From an uncultured Planctomycetota bacterium (GTDB taxonomy: Bacteria; Planctomycetota; Planctomycetia; Gemmatales; HRBIN36): 62,887 bases of DNA. The notes beneath the pieces were generated by a model that saw only the letters and a list, made by a program, of their open reading frames with translations, was not told the DNA's origin and ran no database searches. Position numbers and translations under genes: made by a program. The stretch spans positions 1 to 62,887 of the forward strand of contig CALFAY010000035.1 of assembly GCA_937944855.1 (NCBI GenBank), given 5' to 3'. Of this stretch, positions 41,487-54,883 are shown one piece after another; position 1 is the first letter of the stretch; every line of letters starts with the position of its first letter.

Positions 41487-42884
41487 ATGCCCAAGCTGCT
41501 CGACGTTCTGTACCTGCTTCTGCTTCTCGTCGCTTCGCCGTGGCTGGCCTTCAAGGCCATCACCACAGGCAAATACCGCATCGGCCTGTGGCGGAAGTTC
41601 TGGGGTCTGACGCCGATCCGCAGCGGGTCCCGGCCCTGCGTGTGGTTCCATGCGGTGAGCGTCGGTGAAGTGCTGCTGTTGCGGCCGCTCGTCGCCGGTT
41701 TCCGCCGTCGCTGGCCGGCGTGGGAGATCGTGATCTCGACCACGACCAACACCGGCTTTGACGTGGCCAGGAAGACCTTTCCCGATCTGTGCGTCTTTTA
41801 CTGGCCTGTGGATTTCTCCTGGGCGGTGCGACGGGCCTTTGGCCGAATTCGGCCGTCGTTGGTGGTGCTGGCGGAGTTGGAACTGTGGCCGAACTTCATC
41901 CGCATCGTCGGCCGGCAGGTGCCCATCGCCGTGGTCAATGGCCGGATGAGTCCGCGGAGCTTCCGCGGTTATCGGCGGATCCGCCCGTTCCTGGCCCGGG
42001 TGCTGCGGCAGGTGCAACTGCTGGCCATGCAGACCGAGGAATACGCCGGGAGGATGCGGGTCTTGGGCGCTCCGGTGGAGCGGGTCCACGTCACCGGCTC
42101 GGTCAAGTTCGATGGCGTCAACGTCGGTCGGGACCACCCCCGGACGCGGGAGCTGGCTCGGCTCCTGGGACTGAGGCAGGACCCGAAACGTGCCGAACTG
42201 GTCTGGCTGGTCGGAAGCACGCAGACCCCCGAAGAGCAGATCGCCCTTGACATCTACCGCCGGGCCGTCGAGCGGTTTCCACACCTGCGGCTGATCCTGG
42301 TTCCGCGTCATGCCGAGCGGTTTAACGAGGTGGCTGAGCTGATTCAGCGCTTGGGTTTTCCGCTGCTGCGTCGCAGTACGATTCGCTCCCCCCTGCTTCC
42401 CTCTCCCAGCGAGCGAGGAAACGAGCTTCGTCCCCCCTCTCCCTCGGCGAGAGGGGACGGGGGTGAGGGCAGCAATGTTCCCCCCATCATCCTTCTCGAC
42501 ACGCTGGGCGAACTTGGAGCAGCCTGGGGCCTGGCCGACGTCGGCTTTGTGGGCGGCAGCCTGAGTCCGCGGGGCGGACAGAACATGATTGAGCCGGCGG
42601 CGTGCGGAGTGGCCGTCACGTTCGGTCCCCACGTTTGGAACTTTCGGGACACCGTGGAACGGCTTTTGGAAAAGGAGGCCGCCGTGCAGGTCGCCGACGC
42701 CGCCGAACTGGAGCGGATCACTTTGCGCTTGTTGGAAGACGCAGCCGAGCGGCAGCGGCTGGCAGAGGCAGCCCGGCAATTCGTCCTGTCGCAGCAGGGG
42801 GCGGCCGAGCGAACGCTCGACCTGCTGCAACCGCTTGTGGCGAGCGTTGAAAGCGGGCCTTTCGCCGTCGGTCGAGCAGCCTGA
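41487..42884 (+). CDS. waaA: 3-deoxy-D-manno-octulosonic acid (Kdo) transferase
   Basis: A 465-residue GT30-family glycosyltransferase that adds Kdo to lipid A precursor at the inner membrane. An N-terminal membrane anchor (VLYLLLLLVASPWLAFKAI) is followed by PCVWFHAVSVGEVLLLRPL, the SVGE motif with its catalytic-base Glu, WPNFIRIVGRQVPIAVVNGRMS for the N lobe, and LVGSTQTPEEQ, LVPRHAERF and GELGAAWGLADVGFVGGSL for the C lobe, where CMP-Kdo binds. Between the last two, about residues 300-328, a Pro/Ser/Arg/Gly-rich segment is encoded by repeat copy (d); it has no counterpart in the family. The enzyme implies a lipopolysaccharide-type outer membrane. Confidence 0.92.
   Translation: MPKLLDVLYLLLLLVASPWLAFKAITTGKYRIGLWRKFWGLTPIRSGSRPCVWFHAVSVGEVLLLRPLVAGFRRRWPAWEIVISTTTNTGFDVARKTFPDLCVFYWPVDFSWAVRRAFGRIRPSLVVLAELELWPNFIRIVGRQVPIAVVNGRMSPRSFRGYRRIRPFLARVLRQVQLLAMQTEEYAGRMRVLGAPVERVHVTGSVKFDGVNVGRDHPRTRELARLLGLRQDPKRAELVWLVGSTQTPEEQIALDIYRRAVERFPHLRLILVPRHAERFNEVAELIQRLGFPLLRRSTIRSPLLPSPSERGNELRPPSPSARGDGGEGSNVPPIILLDTLGELGAAWGLADVGFVGGSLSPRGGQNMIEPAACGVAVTFGPHVWNFRDTVERLLEKEAAVQVADAAELERITLRLLEDAAERQRLAEAARQFVLSQQGAAERTLDLLQPLVASVESGPFAVGRAA
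42386..42469. repeat. copy (d) of the palindromic repeat, inside waaA and in frame
   Basis: Two tandem partial units (CCCTGCTTCCCTCTCCC and CCCCCTCTCCCTCGGCGAG with GGGGGTGAGGG) lie within the waaA reading frame without breaking it. The encoded peptide is SPLLPSPSERG then PPSPSARGDGGEG. Confidence 0.75.
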
Positions 42885-42944
42885 TTGCTGCGCTGTTATA
42901 ACGGAATAAACCGACCCTTCGATGCAGCCGCCGAGGAACCAAGC

Positions 42945-44411
42945 GTGACATTTCTGGAGTTTCTGCTGCCGAACCTGCCCTGGCTGGCCACGGCCATCGC
43001 CGTCGCCGATGTGCTCATCATCTTGATTGCGATTCCGTGGATTCTGACGATCAAGCGGGAGCCGACCAGCGCCGTTGCTTGGAGCCTGGTCGTCATCCTG
43101 GTCCCGCTGCTGGGATTCCTGTTGTTCGTGCTGTTCGGCTACAACCACGTCTATAGGCCGTTGCGGCGCAAGCGGAGCCACCGGGCCAGATACCGTGCCA
43201 GGTTCCCCTCGGGGACGCCGACTACCGGATACGGCGAGGCCATCGACCATCCCGCGTCACGGACCTATCACCGGCTCGGCGAAGTGGCCGTCAAGCTGGG
43301 AGCATTTCCCGTGCTGGGAGGTAACCGCGTCGAGCAGTTCCACGACACTGCCCCGGCGTTCGACGTGCTCTTCGAGACCATCAGCCAGGCCCGCCATCAT
43401 GTCCATGCCGAGTTCTTCATCGTCCAGCCCGATTCGACCGGCCGGGCGTTCCTGGATCGCCTCATCGAGCGGGCCAAGGCGGGGGTCGAAGTTCGGCTGC
43501 TGTACGACGCCATCGGCTCCCGACGGCTGACGCGGAAGCTGATCCGCTCGGTGCGGGAAGCCGGCGTCCGCATGGTCCCCTTCATGCCGCTCGATCCGCT
43601 GCGCCGACGAATTCAGATCAACTTGCGCAACCATCGCAAGCTGGTCGTCGTGGACGGTACGACAGCGTTTACCGGCGGCATGAACATCGGCGACGAGTAT
43701 CTGGGCAAAGTACCCCGCTTCGGCTACTGGCGGGACTCGTTTCTCCGACTGGAAGGCCCGGCAGTGTCCTGCTTCCAGAAAATTTTCGTCGAGGATTGGG
43801 ACTTCAGCGCCGGCGAGGCGGTCAGCGGTGCGGCGTATTATCCGGCACCCACCGCGGTCGGCCCGCATGTCGTCCAGGTCATCGAGTCGGGACCGGATCA
43901 GCAGGTCAACGCCATGCGGGAACTGCTTTTCTCCGCCGTGGCCGTGGCTCGGGACCGGGTCTGGATCAGTACGCCCTACATCGTTCCCGATCAGGGCATT
44001 CTCGATGCATTGAAGATGTCGGCCCGCTTCGGAGTCGATGTTCGCATCCTGTGGCTGCACAAGCCCGATCATCAGTTGCCGTACTGGGCCGCCCGCTACT
44101 TCCTCCCGGAACTATTGGCCGAGGGCGTCAAAATCTACCAGTACGCCCGCGGCATGATGCACGCCAAGTACATGATCGTGGACGGAAAATGGGGCTGGCT
44201 GGGCAGCACCAACCTGGACAACCGCAGCCTCGTGCTCCACTTCGAGGCCAACTGCCTGTTCCATTCGCCCGAACTGGTGGCCGAGTTGGAGGCCGCTTTT
44301 CAGCACGACATGCAGCACTGCGTCCGACTCGAAGGACGCAAGTTCGCGGAACGGCCATTTCTGGCCCGCATGACCGAGAACTGCTGCCGCCTGTTGTCAC
44401 CGCTGCTCTGA
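42945..44411 (+). CDS. cls: cardiolipin synthase, phospholipase D family
   Basis: A 488-residue membrane enzyme that joins two phosphatidylglycerol molecules into cardiolipin. Two N-terminal helices (about 14-34 and 42-62) precede two HKD motifs: HRKLVVVDGTTAFTGGMN near residue 230 and HAKYMIVDGKWGWLGSTN near 407. Length is normal. The GTG at 42945 begins just before the first helix; the frame is open to 42885, directly after the waaA stop. It lies in the same direction as secA and waaA. Its 3' end overlaps the convergent propeller gene by 15 bp. Confidence 0.93.
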   Translation: MTFLEFLLPNLPWLATAIAVADVLIILIAIPWILTIKREPTSAVAWSLVVILVPLLGFLLFVLFGYNHVYRPLRRKRSHRARYRARFPSGTPTTGYGEAIDHPASRTYHRLGEVAVKLGAFPVLGGNRVEQFHDTAPAFDVLFETISQARHHVHAEFFIVQPDSTGRAFLDRLIERAKAGVEVRLLYDAIGSRRLTRKLIRSVREAGVRMVPFMPLDPLRRRIQINLRNHRKLVVVDGTTAFTGGMNIGDEYLGKVPRFGYWRDSFLRLEGPAVSCFQKIFVEDWDFSAGEAVSGAAYYPAPTAVGPHVVQVIESGPDQQVNAMRELLFSAVAVARDRVWISTPYIVPDQGILDALKMSARFGVDVRILWLHKPDHQLPYWAARYFLPELLAEGVKIYQYARGMMHAKYMIVDGKWGWLGSTNLDNRSLVLHFEANCLFHSPELVAELEAAFQHDMQHCVRLEGRKFAERPFLARMTENCCRLLSPLL

Positions 44412-45716
44412 CACCAATGGGATACACAGCAACTCCAGCTCCCGGGCCGTGACCGACCTCTGTCCGCCGTCGCTGCGGACGTACAGGAAACGCCCGGCGA
44501 ACGCGGGATGCGCCCACACGTCCTGCTGCACAACCTTGGTCCGGCTCAGTTCCTGATAGCCCTGGGGCGTCAGCCGGGCGAGAATCAATTCGCCGGGGGC
44601 GTTGAGGATCAGGGCCTTGTCGCCGTCGTTGACCCAGATCATGCTCACATGCGGATTGCGGCCACGGGGCGTGAGGCGGTGGTCTTCCCAGAGGATTTTG
44701 CCGGTCGCCAGCTCGAAGCAGACCAGACCGGAATCCTTTTCCAGCGTGTACACCAGGCCGTTGCGGTAGAGCGGCTGGGCCATCAGGCCCTGGAGCTTGG
44801 CGTCCTCCCAGATCAGCTCGGCATCGGTGGGCGCGGGGCCGAGGCGGATCGCCTTGGAGCCTTCCCAATAACCGCTGACGAAGACGATGTTTTCCTGAAA
44901 GATCGGCGTGGCGATGGAGACGCCATACGTGACCTTGTACGGCACCGACCACAGCGACTTGCCGGTTTCAGGATCGAGACCGACGATGTGCTCCGGCGTC
45001 CAGCCGACCAGTTGCCGACCGGACGGAGCCTGAATCAGAATCGGCGTGCAGTAGCCAGCGGGATCAGAGACGGACCGCCAGATTTCCGTACCCGTGGCCT
45101 TGTCGAAGGCGATGTAGCAGCCGTTCGGCTCCGCGCCGGTGTGGACGATGACCCGCGGGCCGTCCACGACCGGCGAGGCGGCGAAGCCCCATTCCGGGAT
45201 GCGGGCCTTGTGTTCGCGGACCATGTCCTTGCTCCAGAGGATGCGTCCGGTGGCGGCCTCGAAGCAGTGCAGATGGCCGACCGCCCCGAGCGTGAAGACT
45301 CGCTCGCCGTCCACGGTCGGCATGGCCCGGGGACCGTTGGCGTAGCCGCCCAAATCGCCGTACCGCACCGGATAGCGATGGCTCCAGAGCTTTTCCCCGG
45401 TGGCGGCGTCGAGACAGGAAACGATCTCCCAGCCGTCGGGTTTAGAGGCATCCTTGCGGTCGGCCTGCAAGTCTTTTTGCCATTCCAACAGGAAGAGACG
45501 GCCCTCGGCCACGGCCGGTCCGGCGTACCCGCCGAGGACCGGAATTCGCCACAGGGGCTTTAGTCCGTCCTCGGGCCAACGGTCGGGCAGTTTGGGGGCT
45601 TTCCAGGTACCGTCGCCGCGGACGCCCCGCCACCTCGGCCAGTCTTCCGCTCCGGCCAGCAGTGTCATACCCATGACAAGGAGAACGGCGCCCATTCCCA
45701 TTCCCAACTGTCGCAT
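44397..45716 (-). CDS. exported PQQ-like beta-propeller protein
   Basis: A 439-residue protein with a signal peptide (MRQLGMGMGAVLLVMGMTLLAGA) then propeller blades of the PQQ-like type: EDWPRWRGVRGDGTW, SCLDAATGEKLWSHRYP, HCFEAATGRILWSKDM, VGLDPETGKSLWSVPY and VCFELATGKILWEDHRL. About seven blades fit the length. These secreted propellers are common in planctomycetes beside DUF1501/PSD1 genes; ligand binding is unknown and no quinoprotein catalytic residues are obvious. GGAGGAG precedes ATG 45716. It is the fifth and last gene of the minus-strand run starting at 53168, 14 nt after the decarboxylase stop. Confidence 0.85.
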   Translation of the reverse strand: MRQLGMGMGAVLLVMGMTLLAGAEDWPRWRGVRGDGTWKAPKLPDRWPEDGLKPLWRIPVLGGYAGPAVAEGRLFLLEWQKDLQADRKDASKPDGWEIVSCLDAATGEKLWSHRYPVRYGDLGGYANGPRAMPTVDGERVFTLGAVGHLHCFEAATGRILWSKDMVREHKARIPEWGFAASPVVDGPRVIVHTGAEPNGCYIAFDKATGTEIWRSVSDPAGYCTPILIQAPSGRQLVGWTPEHIVGLDPETGKSLWSVPYKVTYGVSIATPIFQENIVFVSGYWEGSKAIRLGPAPTDAELIWEDAKLQGLMAQPLYRNGLVYTLEKDSGLVCFELATGKILWEDHRLTPRGRNPHVSMIWVNDGDKALILNAPGELILARLTPQGYQELSRTKVVQQDVWAHPAFAGRFLYVRSDGGQRSVTARELELLCIPLVSEQR

Positions 45717-45730
45717 GGATTCTCCTCCGT

Positions 45731-47149
45731 TCACGATACCGTTTGCATCCTGGCCGCTTCCTGCAACAGTCGCCAGGCCTCCGTCACATGTTCCCGTTGC
45801 GTGGTCAATCCGCCGATGCACAGCCGCAGCGTCCAGCGGTCGTCGAGCCGGGTGTGCGTCAGGAACATCCGGCCCGAGGCGTTAACCTGTTCCAGAATCC
45901 GTTGATTGACGGCGTCGCCGCCGCGATGCCGGAAGCAGACGAGATTCAGATGCACCGGAGCAGCCAGTTCCCAGGCGGGATCGTTGCTCACCCAGTCGGC
46001 AAACTCGGCGGCCAGGGCGATGTGGCGGCGGATGAGGGAACGCAGACCCTCGGCCCCCTCGCTGCGCAGCACAAACCAGAGTTTCAACGCCCGGAAGCGG
46101 CGGCCCAGGGGAATCTGCCAGTCCCGGTAATCGAACACTTCCCCGGCTTCGCTGGCCGGGTTCCGCAGATACTCCGGCGTCACGCTCATGGCCCGGATCA
46201 GACTCTCGCGGTCGGCGACGTAGAAGCAATCGCAGTCGAAATTGACGCCGAGCCATTTGTGCGGATTGAAGCAATAGCTGTCCGCCAGTTCCAAGCCGTC
46301 GTGGAAAGAGCGCAACTCCGGGCAGATCGCCGCCGAACCGGCCATCGCTGCGTCCACGTGGAGCCACAGACCGTGCTCTCGGCAGATCTCGCCGACGGGC
46401 CGCAGCGGATCGAATGCCATCGAAGACGTGGTCCCGATCGTGGCCACGACGCAAAACGGCTTGCGACCGGCCCGCCGATCCGCTTCGAGGCTCCGCCTCA
46501 GAGCATCGGGCCGCAGGGCATAAGACTCGTCCACCTCGATCAGCCGCAGGTTGTCCGTGCCGATGCCGGCCAAAGCCATCGCCTTGACCACTGACGAATG
46601 GGCCTGAGCGGACGCATAGGCGGTCAGGCCCGGGGGACAGCCTTGCCTGCGGGAAGCCAATCCGGTGGCCCGTTCCCGACCGGCGATGACGGCACACAGC
46701 GTCGCCGATGAGGCCGTGTCCTGGATCACGCCGCCGCCGGAGCCAGTGGATAGAAAACGCCGGGGCAGATCGAGCAATTCAACGAGCCAATCGAGGACAT
46801 GGGTTTCCAGTTCGGTGCAGGCCGGACTGGTCAGCCAGAGCATCCCCTGCACCCCCAGACCCGCCGAGAGCAGTTCGCCCAGGATGGACGACGGCCAGCG
46901 ATTGCAGGGAAAATAGCCAAAAAACCAGGGCGATTGCCAGTGCGTGATGCCGGGCAGAATGATCTGCTTAAAGTCGCTCCAGATTCGCTCGAACGGTTCC
47001 GGTTGTTGGGGCGGGTGTTCCGGCAGGCGGGAACGCACCTCGCCGGGTCGCAATGAAGACAGCACCGGATAACGCTCGACCTCGTCGAGATAACGAGCGA
47101 TCCAGTCCAGCACGTCTCGGCCGTGTTCGCGGAATTGGTCTGGGGTCAT
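45731..47149 (-). CDS. PLP-dependent group II (aromatic-type) amino acid decarboxylase
   Basis: A 472-residue cytoplasmic enzyme. HVDAAMAGSAAICPELR (aromatic decarboxylases have Tyr where this has Met) contains the PLP-binding Asp, and CFNPHKWLGVNFDC the Schiff-base Lys. WQSPWFFGYFPCNRWPSS near the N terminus and SGGGVIQDTASSATL are typical of the aromatic-L-amino-acid decarboxylase branch. It removes the alpha-carboxyl of an amino acid to give an amine; the exact substrate is open. ATG 47149 overlaps the stop of the symporter by 4 nt, which suggests coupled translation and a shared role. The frame is open to 47692 but that is the symporter region in another frame. Confidence 0.9.
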   Translation of the reverse strand: MTPDQFREHGRDVLDWIARYLDEVERYPVLSSLRPGEVRSRLPEHPPQQPEPFERIWSDFKQIILPGITHWQSPWFFGYFPCNRWPSSILGELLSAGLGVQGMLWLTSPACTELETHVLDWLVELLDLPRRFLSTGSGGGVIQDTASSATLCAVIAGRERATGLASRRQGCPPGLTAYASAQAHSSVVKAMALAGIGTDNLRLIEVDESYALRPDALRRSLEADRRAGRKPFCVVATIGTTSSMAFDPLRPVGEICREHGLWLHVDAAMAGSAAICPELRSFHDGLELADSYCFNPHKWLGVNFDCDCFYVADRESLIRAMSVTPEYLRNPASEAGEVFDYRDWQIPLGRRFRALKLWFVLRSEGAEGLRSLIRRHIALAAEFADWVSNDPAWELAAPVHLNLVCFRHRGGDAVNQRILEQVNASGRMFLTHTRLDDRWTLRLCIGGLTTQREHVTEAWRLLQEAARMQTVS

Positions 47150-48507
47150 CGCGCTGCCGACTCCGTGGGCAACTCGGGCGTTGCTCCCTGCTCGTCTTTG
47201 CCATCGGCAGAGGGGCCGGGGATAGGGGCGGCCGGCGTCTGGCCTTCGGTCCTGGCGACATAGGCGGCGGCGCAGACGTCGCCCACGACGTTGAGCACGG
47301 TCCGGCACATATCGAGCAGGCGGTCCACGCCGAGAATCAGCCCGATACGTTCCGGCTCGACGCCGACCGAAGCCAGCACCATCATCAGCAGCGGAATCGA
47401 ACCACCCGGCACGCCCGCCGCCCCGATGGCCGTCAGCACCGACAGCAACACCACAATTCCCTGCTGCCCCAGGGTCAATTCCACGCCGGACACCTGAGCG
47501 AGGAACAGCACCGTGACCCCCTCGAACAGGGCCGTGCCGTTCATGTTCATGGTCGCTCCCAGGGGCAACACGAAACCGGCGATGTGCGGCGGAATGCCGA
47601 GGTGCGTCTGGGCGATCCGCATGGAAGTCGCAAGGGTCGCACTGCTGGAGCTGGTCGAAAACGCGGTGATGGCAATGTCCCGCGCTTTCCACAAAAACGC
47701 ATACGGCGGGATGCGGGCCAGCATTCCGGTCAACAGCGGCAGGGTGCCGAAAAACTGGATGCCCAGCCCGAGCAGCACGACCACGACGTACAGCAGCAGC
47801 ATCCGCAGCAGTTCGAGTCCGAGTTCGGCCGTGACGCTGAAGATGAGGGCGAAGACGGCCACGGGGGCCAGCAGCATCGCCAGGCCGATGATGTACACCA
47901 TCACCTCGTTGATCGCTTGCAGGACGTTGAGCAGCAGTTCGCCGTGCCGGGCGGGAAGGGCCGTGATGCCGATGCCGAACAGCAGCGCGAAAAAGATGAC
48001 GCCGAGCATGTCCATCTCGGCGGCAGCCCGGATCGGGTTGCGGGGCACGATGTTGACCAGCGTCTGGATGCCGAACTGGGCCGGTTTGCGTTCGCCAGGC
48101 ACGGCTTGATCGCGGGTGACTTCAGCGAGCTTTTGCCGGGTCTCGTCCGACAAGCCGACGCCGGGACGGATCAGGTTCACCAGCACCAGACCGATGACGA
48201 CCGCCGCCGCCATGCTGACGACGAAGAAGCCCATCGTTTTCAGTCCGATGCGGCCCAGCTTCTTGAGGTCGCCGAGTCGGGCCACTCCCGCGGCCAGAGA
48301 GGCGAACACCAGCGGCACCACGGTCATTGTCAGCAGGCCGAGGAAAATCTGCCCGAGAGGCCGGGTGACGTAGGCCAGCAGCGGCGGCACGAACGGCAGG
48401 GCGGAACCGCCGAGCAGGTTGACACCCAGCCCGCAGACCGCTCCGAGCAGCAGACCCAGCAGAATCGCCGTGCGGAGCGACAGGCCGGGAATCAACCAAC
48501 GACTCAT
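47146..48507 (-). CDS. dicarboxylate/amino acid:cation symporter (DAACS family)
   Basis: A 453-residue transporter with about eight helices and two hairpins. HP1 has the serine-rich STSSSSATLATSM. TM7 reads GATMNMNGTAL, where most family members have NMDGT, so the sodium-site Asp is Asn near residue 322. TM8 reads DRLLDMCRTVLNVVGD with the Arg that pairs with an acidic substrate side chain, so glutamate, aspartate or a C4-dicarboxylate is the likely cargo. The C-terminal 30 residues are a Pro-rich tail. It starts 9 nt after the DUF1501 stop and overlaps the decarboxylase start. Confidence 0.9.
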   Translation of the reverse strand: MSRWLIPGLSLRTAILLGLLLGAVCGLGVNLLGGSALPFVPPLLAYVTRPLGQIFLGLLTMTVVPLVFASLAAGVARLGDLKKLGRIGLKTMGFFVVSMAAAVVIGLVLVNLIRPGVGLSDETRQKLAEVTRDQAVPGERKPAQFGIQTLVNIVPRNPIRAAAEMDMLGVIFFALLFGIGITALPARHGELLLNVLQAINEVMVYIIGLAMLLAPVAVFALIFSVTAELGLELLRMLLLYVVVVLLGLGIQFFGTLPLLTGMLARIPPYAFLWKARDIAITAFSTSSSSATLATSMRIAQTHLGIPPHIAGFVLPLGATMNMNGTALFEGVTVLFLAQVSGVELTLGQQGIVVLLSVLTAIGAAGVPGGSIPLLMMVLASVGVEPERIGLILGVDRLLDMCRTVLNVVGDVCAAAYVARTEGQTPAAPIPGPSADGKDEQGATPELPTESAAR

Positions 48508-48516
48508 GGGGGCTAC

Positions 48517-49941
<1,425 letters not shown>

Positions 49942-49985
49942 GGTTTACAACCTCGTCGAGAGCCGATCTTCGTCGCTGTCCCCGC

Positions 49986-53168
<3,183 letters not shown>

Positions 53169-53609
53169 GGGTGCAACTCTCCTGCGGGCAGGACCGGTTC
53201 GGGAAGGCCAAGGTCATTCTACCTCACCAGTCGCCGGCTGCCAGATGGCATACGTCCCGGAAGGCTTGCGCCTTGCGCTGGCTACTTTTGACCTCTCACA
53301 TTGCCCGCTCGGCAGGCTTGATTTGCTTTGCGTCAGATAAACCAGCGGCGGGCTTTGCAGAAAATCGGCAATCCCGAACGGCTCGGCAATGGCATCCAAT
53401 TGCAGGAATTACAAGGCACGACCGGCAAGATTGGACCATGCGGACCGGTCTGCCGTTTTTTCCACGAACACAAGCACGGAGCAGGCAGCACTTTAGACGA
53501 TGATCTTGGCAGAAAGCCGGGGGCGGTCATTGGCTCGGCCCGGCTTTTGCGGTCATGCTTGCTCCAGAGGGAAACGTCCCCGAGGAATCCAGGGAACGGA
53601 GTGCGGAGC
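53169..53609. other. 441-bp divergent intergenic region, no gene seen
   Basis: This lies between the PSD1 gene (minus) and the metallopeptidase (plus). It contains a T6 run at 53456-53461 behind a weak CGGCA/TGCCG pairing (53423-53427 and 53451-53455). The plus-strand frame of the peptidase is open back to 53328 but without a ribosome site or conserved look. No promoter was convincing. Confidence 0.35.
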
Positions 53610-54716
53610 ATGAAGTCGCGGCGGATGGTGTGGTGGCTGATAGCGGCGGTAGTCGGCTCGATGGGGGCGACCTACCGCACGCCGAACTTCGTCGTCCATG
53701 CTCCGACGCAAGCGATCGCTCAGCAGGTCGGCGAATACGCCGAGAAGTGGCGCAAGGAGAAGGCCCTGGAATGGCTGGGCAAGGAGATGCCGACCTGGGG
53801 TCAACCCTGCCCGCTGCGAGTCACGATCACGCCGGGCGGAGCGGGCGGAGCAACGACTTTCGCCTTCGACCGGGGTGCGATCCTGTCCCAGGAAATGAAC
53901 GTGCAAGGCTCGCTGGAACGCATCCTCACCAGCGTCTTGCCGCACGAGGTCACGCACACGGTCTTCGCCTACCATTTCCGACAGCCGCTGCCCCGCTGGG
54001 CCGACGAGGGAGGCTGTGTGCTTTCCGAGGATGATCTGGAGCGTCGTCGGCATGACGAACTGGTTCGGCAAAGTCTGGCCGGGGGCCGAGCGTTCCGCCT
54101 CCGTGTGCTCTTCGACATGAAGCAGTATCCGACCAGCGGACAGGACGTGATGACGCTGTATGCCCAGGGCTACTCGCTGTCCCGGTTTCTCGTGGAGACC
54201 ACGGACCGCAAACGGTTTTTGGAGTTCGTCGGTGAGGGGATGCGGAGCGGATGGGACAACGCCGTCCGCGTCCACCTCGGCATGAGGAACGTGGAAGAGC
54301 TGGAAGCCGCCTGGCTGGACTGGATGCGCGGCACCTTCCAGCCCGACAGCAAATTGTTGACCAAGAATACCCGAAGCGGAGGGCCGACCCAGAATCCCTC
54401 ACCCCTTCATCCCTCCCCTGCGGGGAGAGGAGTAAGGGGTGAGGGGGCCTCCCCATCCGACACCGACACGCTGGCCAGTTTCCCCTCCGGAAGCGCACCA
54501 AAGAATGGCGGTGAAGGCGAAGCCATCGTGCGCGGTGCTGCTCCGGAGGAGACGCGACCACGGCTCAACCCGCAGGACGGCTGGTCGCCGCTGGCCGGGG
54601 TGCCGCCTCTGCCGCAGCGTCCCGCTTCCCGTCCGCCCGTGGCTCGGCTGCTCGCTCCCGAGATGGAGCCGTGGGAGCCGCCCGCCCGGCAAGCCGTCAC
54701 CCATCTGCCTCGCTGA
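53610..54716 (+). CDS. exported HExxH (gluzincin-like) metallopeptidase family protein
   Basis: A 368-residue protein. After a short N-terminal hydrophobic segment (RMVWWLIAAVVGSMGA), residues about 22-250 form a peptidase-MA-like domain: HEVTH at 112-116 provides the zinc His pair and catalytic Glu, and WADEGG at 130-135 supplies the third ligand Glu. YAQGYSLSRFLVE follows as in related families. Beyond residue 260 the chain is low-complexity and Pro-rich; residues about 263-279 are encoded by repeat copy (e). ATG 53610 has GGAG 8 nt upstream. The substrate is unknown; it is likely outside the cytoplasm. Confidence 0.8.
   Translation: MKSRRMVWWLIAAVVGSMGATYRTPNFVVHAPTQAIAQQVGEYAEKWRKEKALEWLGKEMPTWGQPCPLRVTITPGGAGGATTFAFDRGAILSQEMNVQGSLERILTSVLPHEVTHTVFAYHFRQPLPRWADEGGCVLSEDDLERRRHDELVRQSLAGGRAFRLRVLFDMKQYPTSGQDVMTLYAQGYSLSRFLVETTDRKRFLEFVGEGMRSGWDNAVRVHLGMRNVEELEAAWLDWMRGTFQPDSKLLTKNTRSGGPTQNPSPLHPSPAGRGVRGEGASPSDTDTLASFPSGSAPKNGGEGEAIVRGAAPEETRPRLNPQDGWSPLAGVPPLPQRPASRPPVARLLAPEMEPWEPPARQAVTHLPR
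54396..54445. repeat. copy (e) of the palindromic repeat, inside the metallopeptidase gene and in frame
   Basis: The best-preserved copy: outer arms CCCTCACCCCTT (54396-54407) and AAGGGGTGAGGG (54434-54445) are exact reverse complements, and inner arms CTCCCC (54413-54418) and GGGGAG (54422-54427) pair around TGC. The frame is kept and encodes NPSPLHPSPAGRGVRGEG. Confidence 0.85.
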
Positions 54717-54739
54717 GGCGCAGTCTCGAAAACCGTAAG

Positions 54740-54763
54740 CGGGGGACAAAACTCCCCCGTTTC
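54740..54763 (+). terminator. probable terminator after the metallopeptidase gene
   Basis: CGGGGGA (54740-54746) and TCCCCCG (54753-54759) form a perfect 7-bp stem with a CAAAAC loop, followed only by TTT. The weak T-run lowers confidence. Confidence 0.55.
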
Positions 54764-54883
54764 CCTATTTGACCTCCGGCATGTGCTGACTATGGATGCA
54801 AACGCAATGGGAACTGCATCGCATCGTCCGACAAAGCACGGGGCTTGTGGGCCGATGCGAGCGACAGCAACAGGAGTCCGCAC

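Noticed and set aside
47150..47692. N-terminal extension of the decarboxylase frame
   Set aside because: It covers the 3' end of the symporter gene; homology-like sequence begins at ATG 47149.
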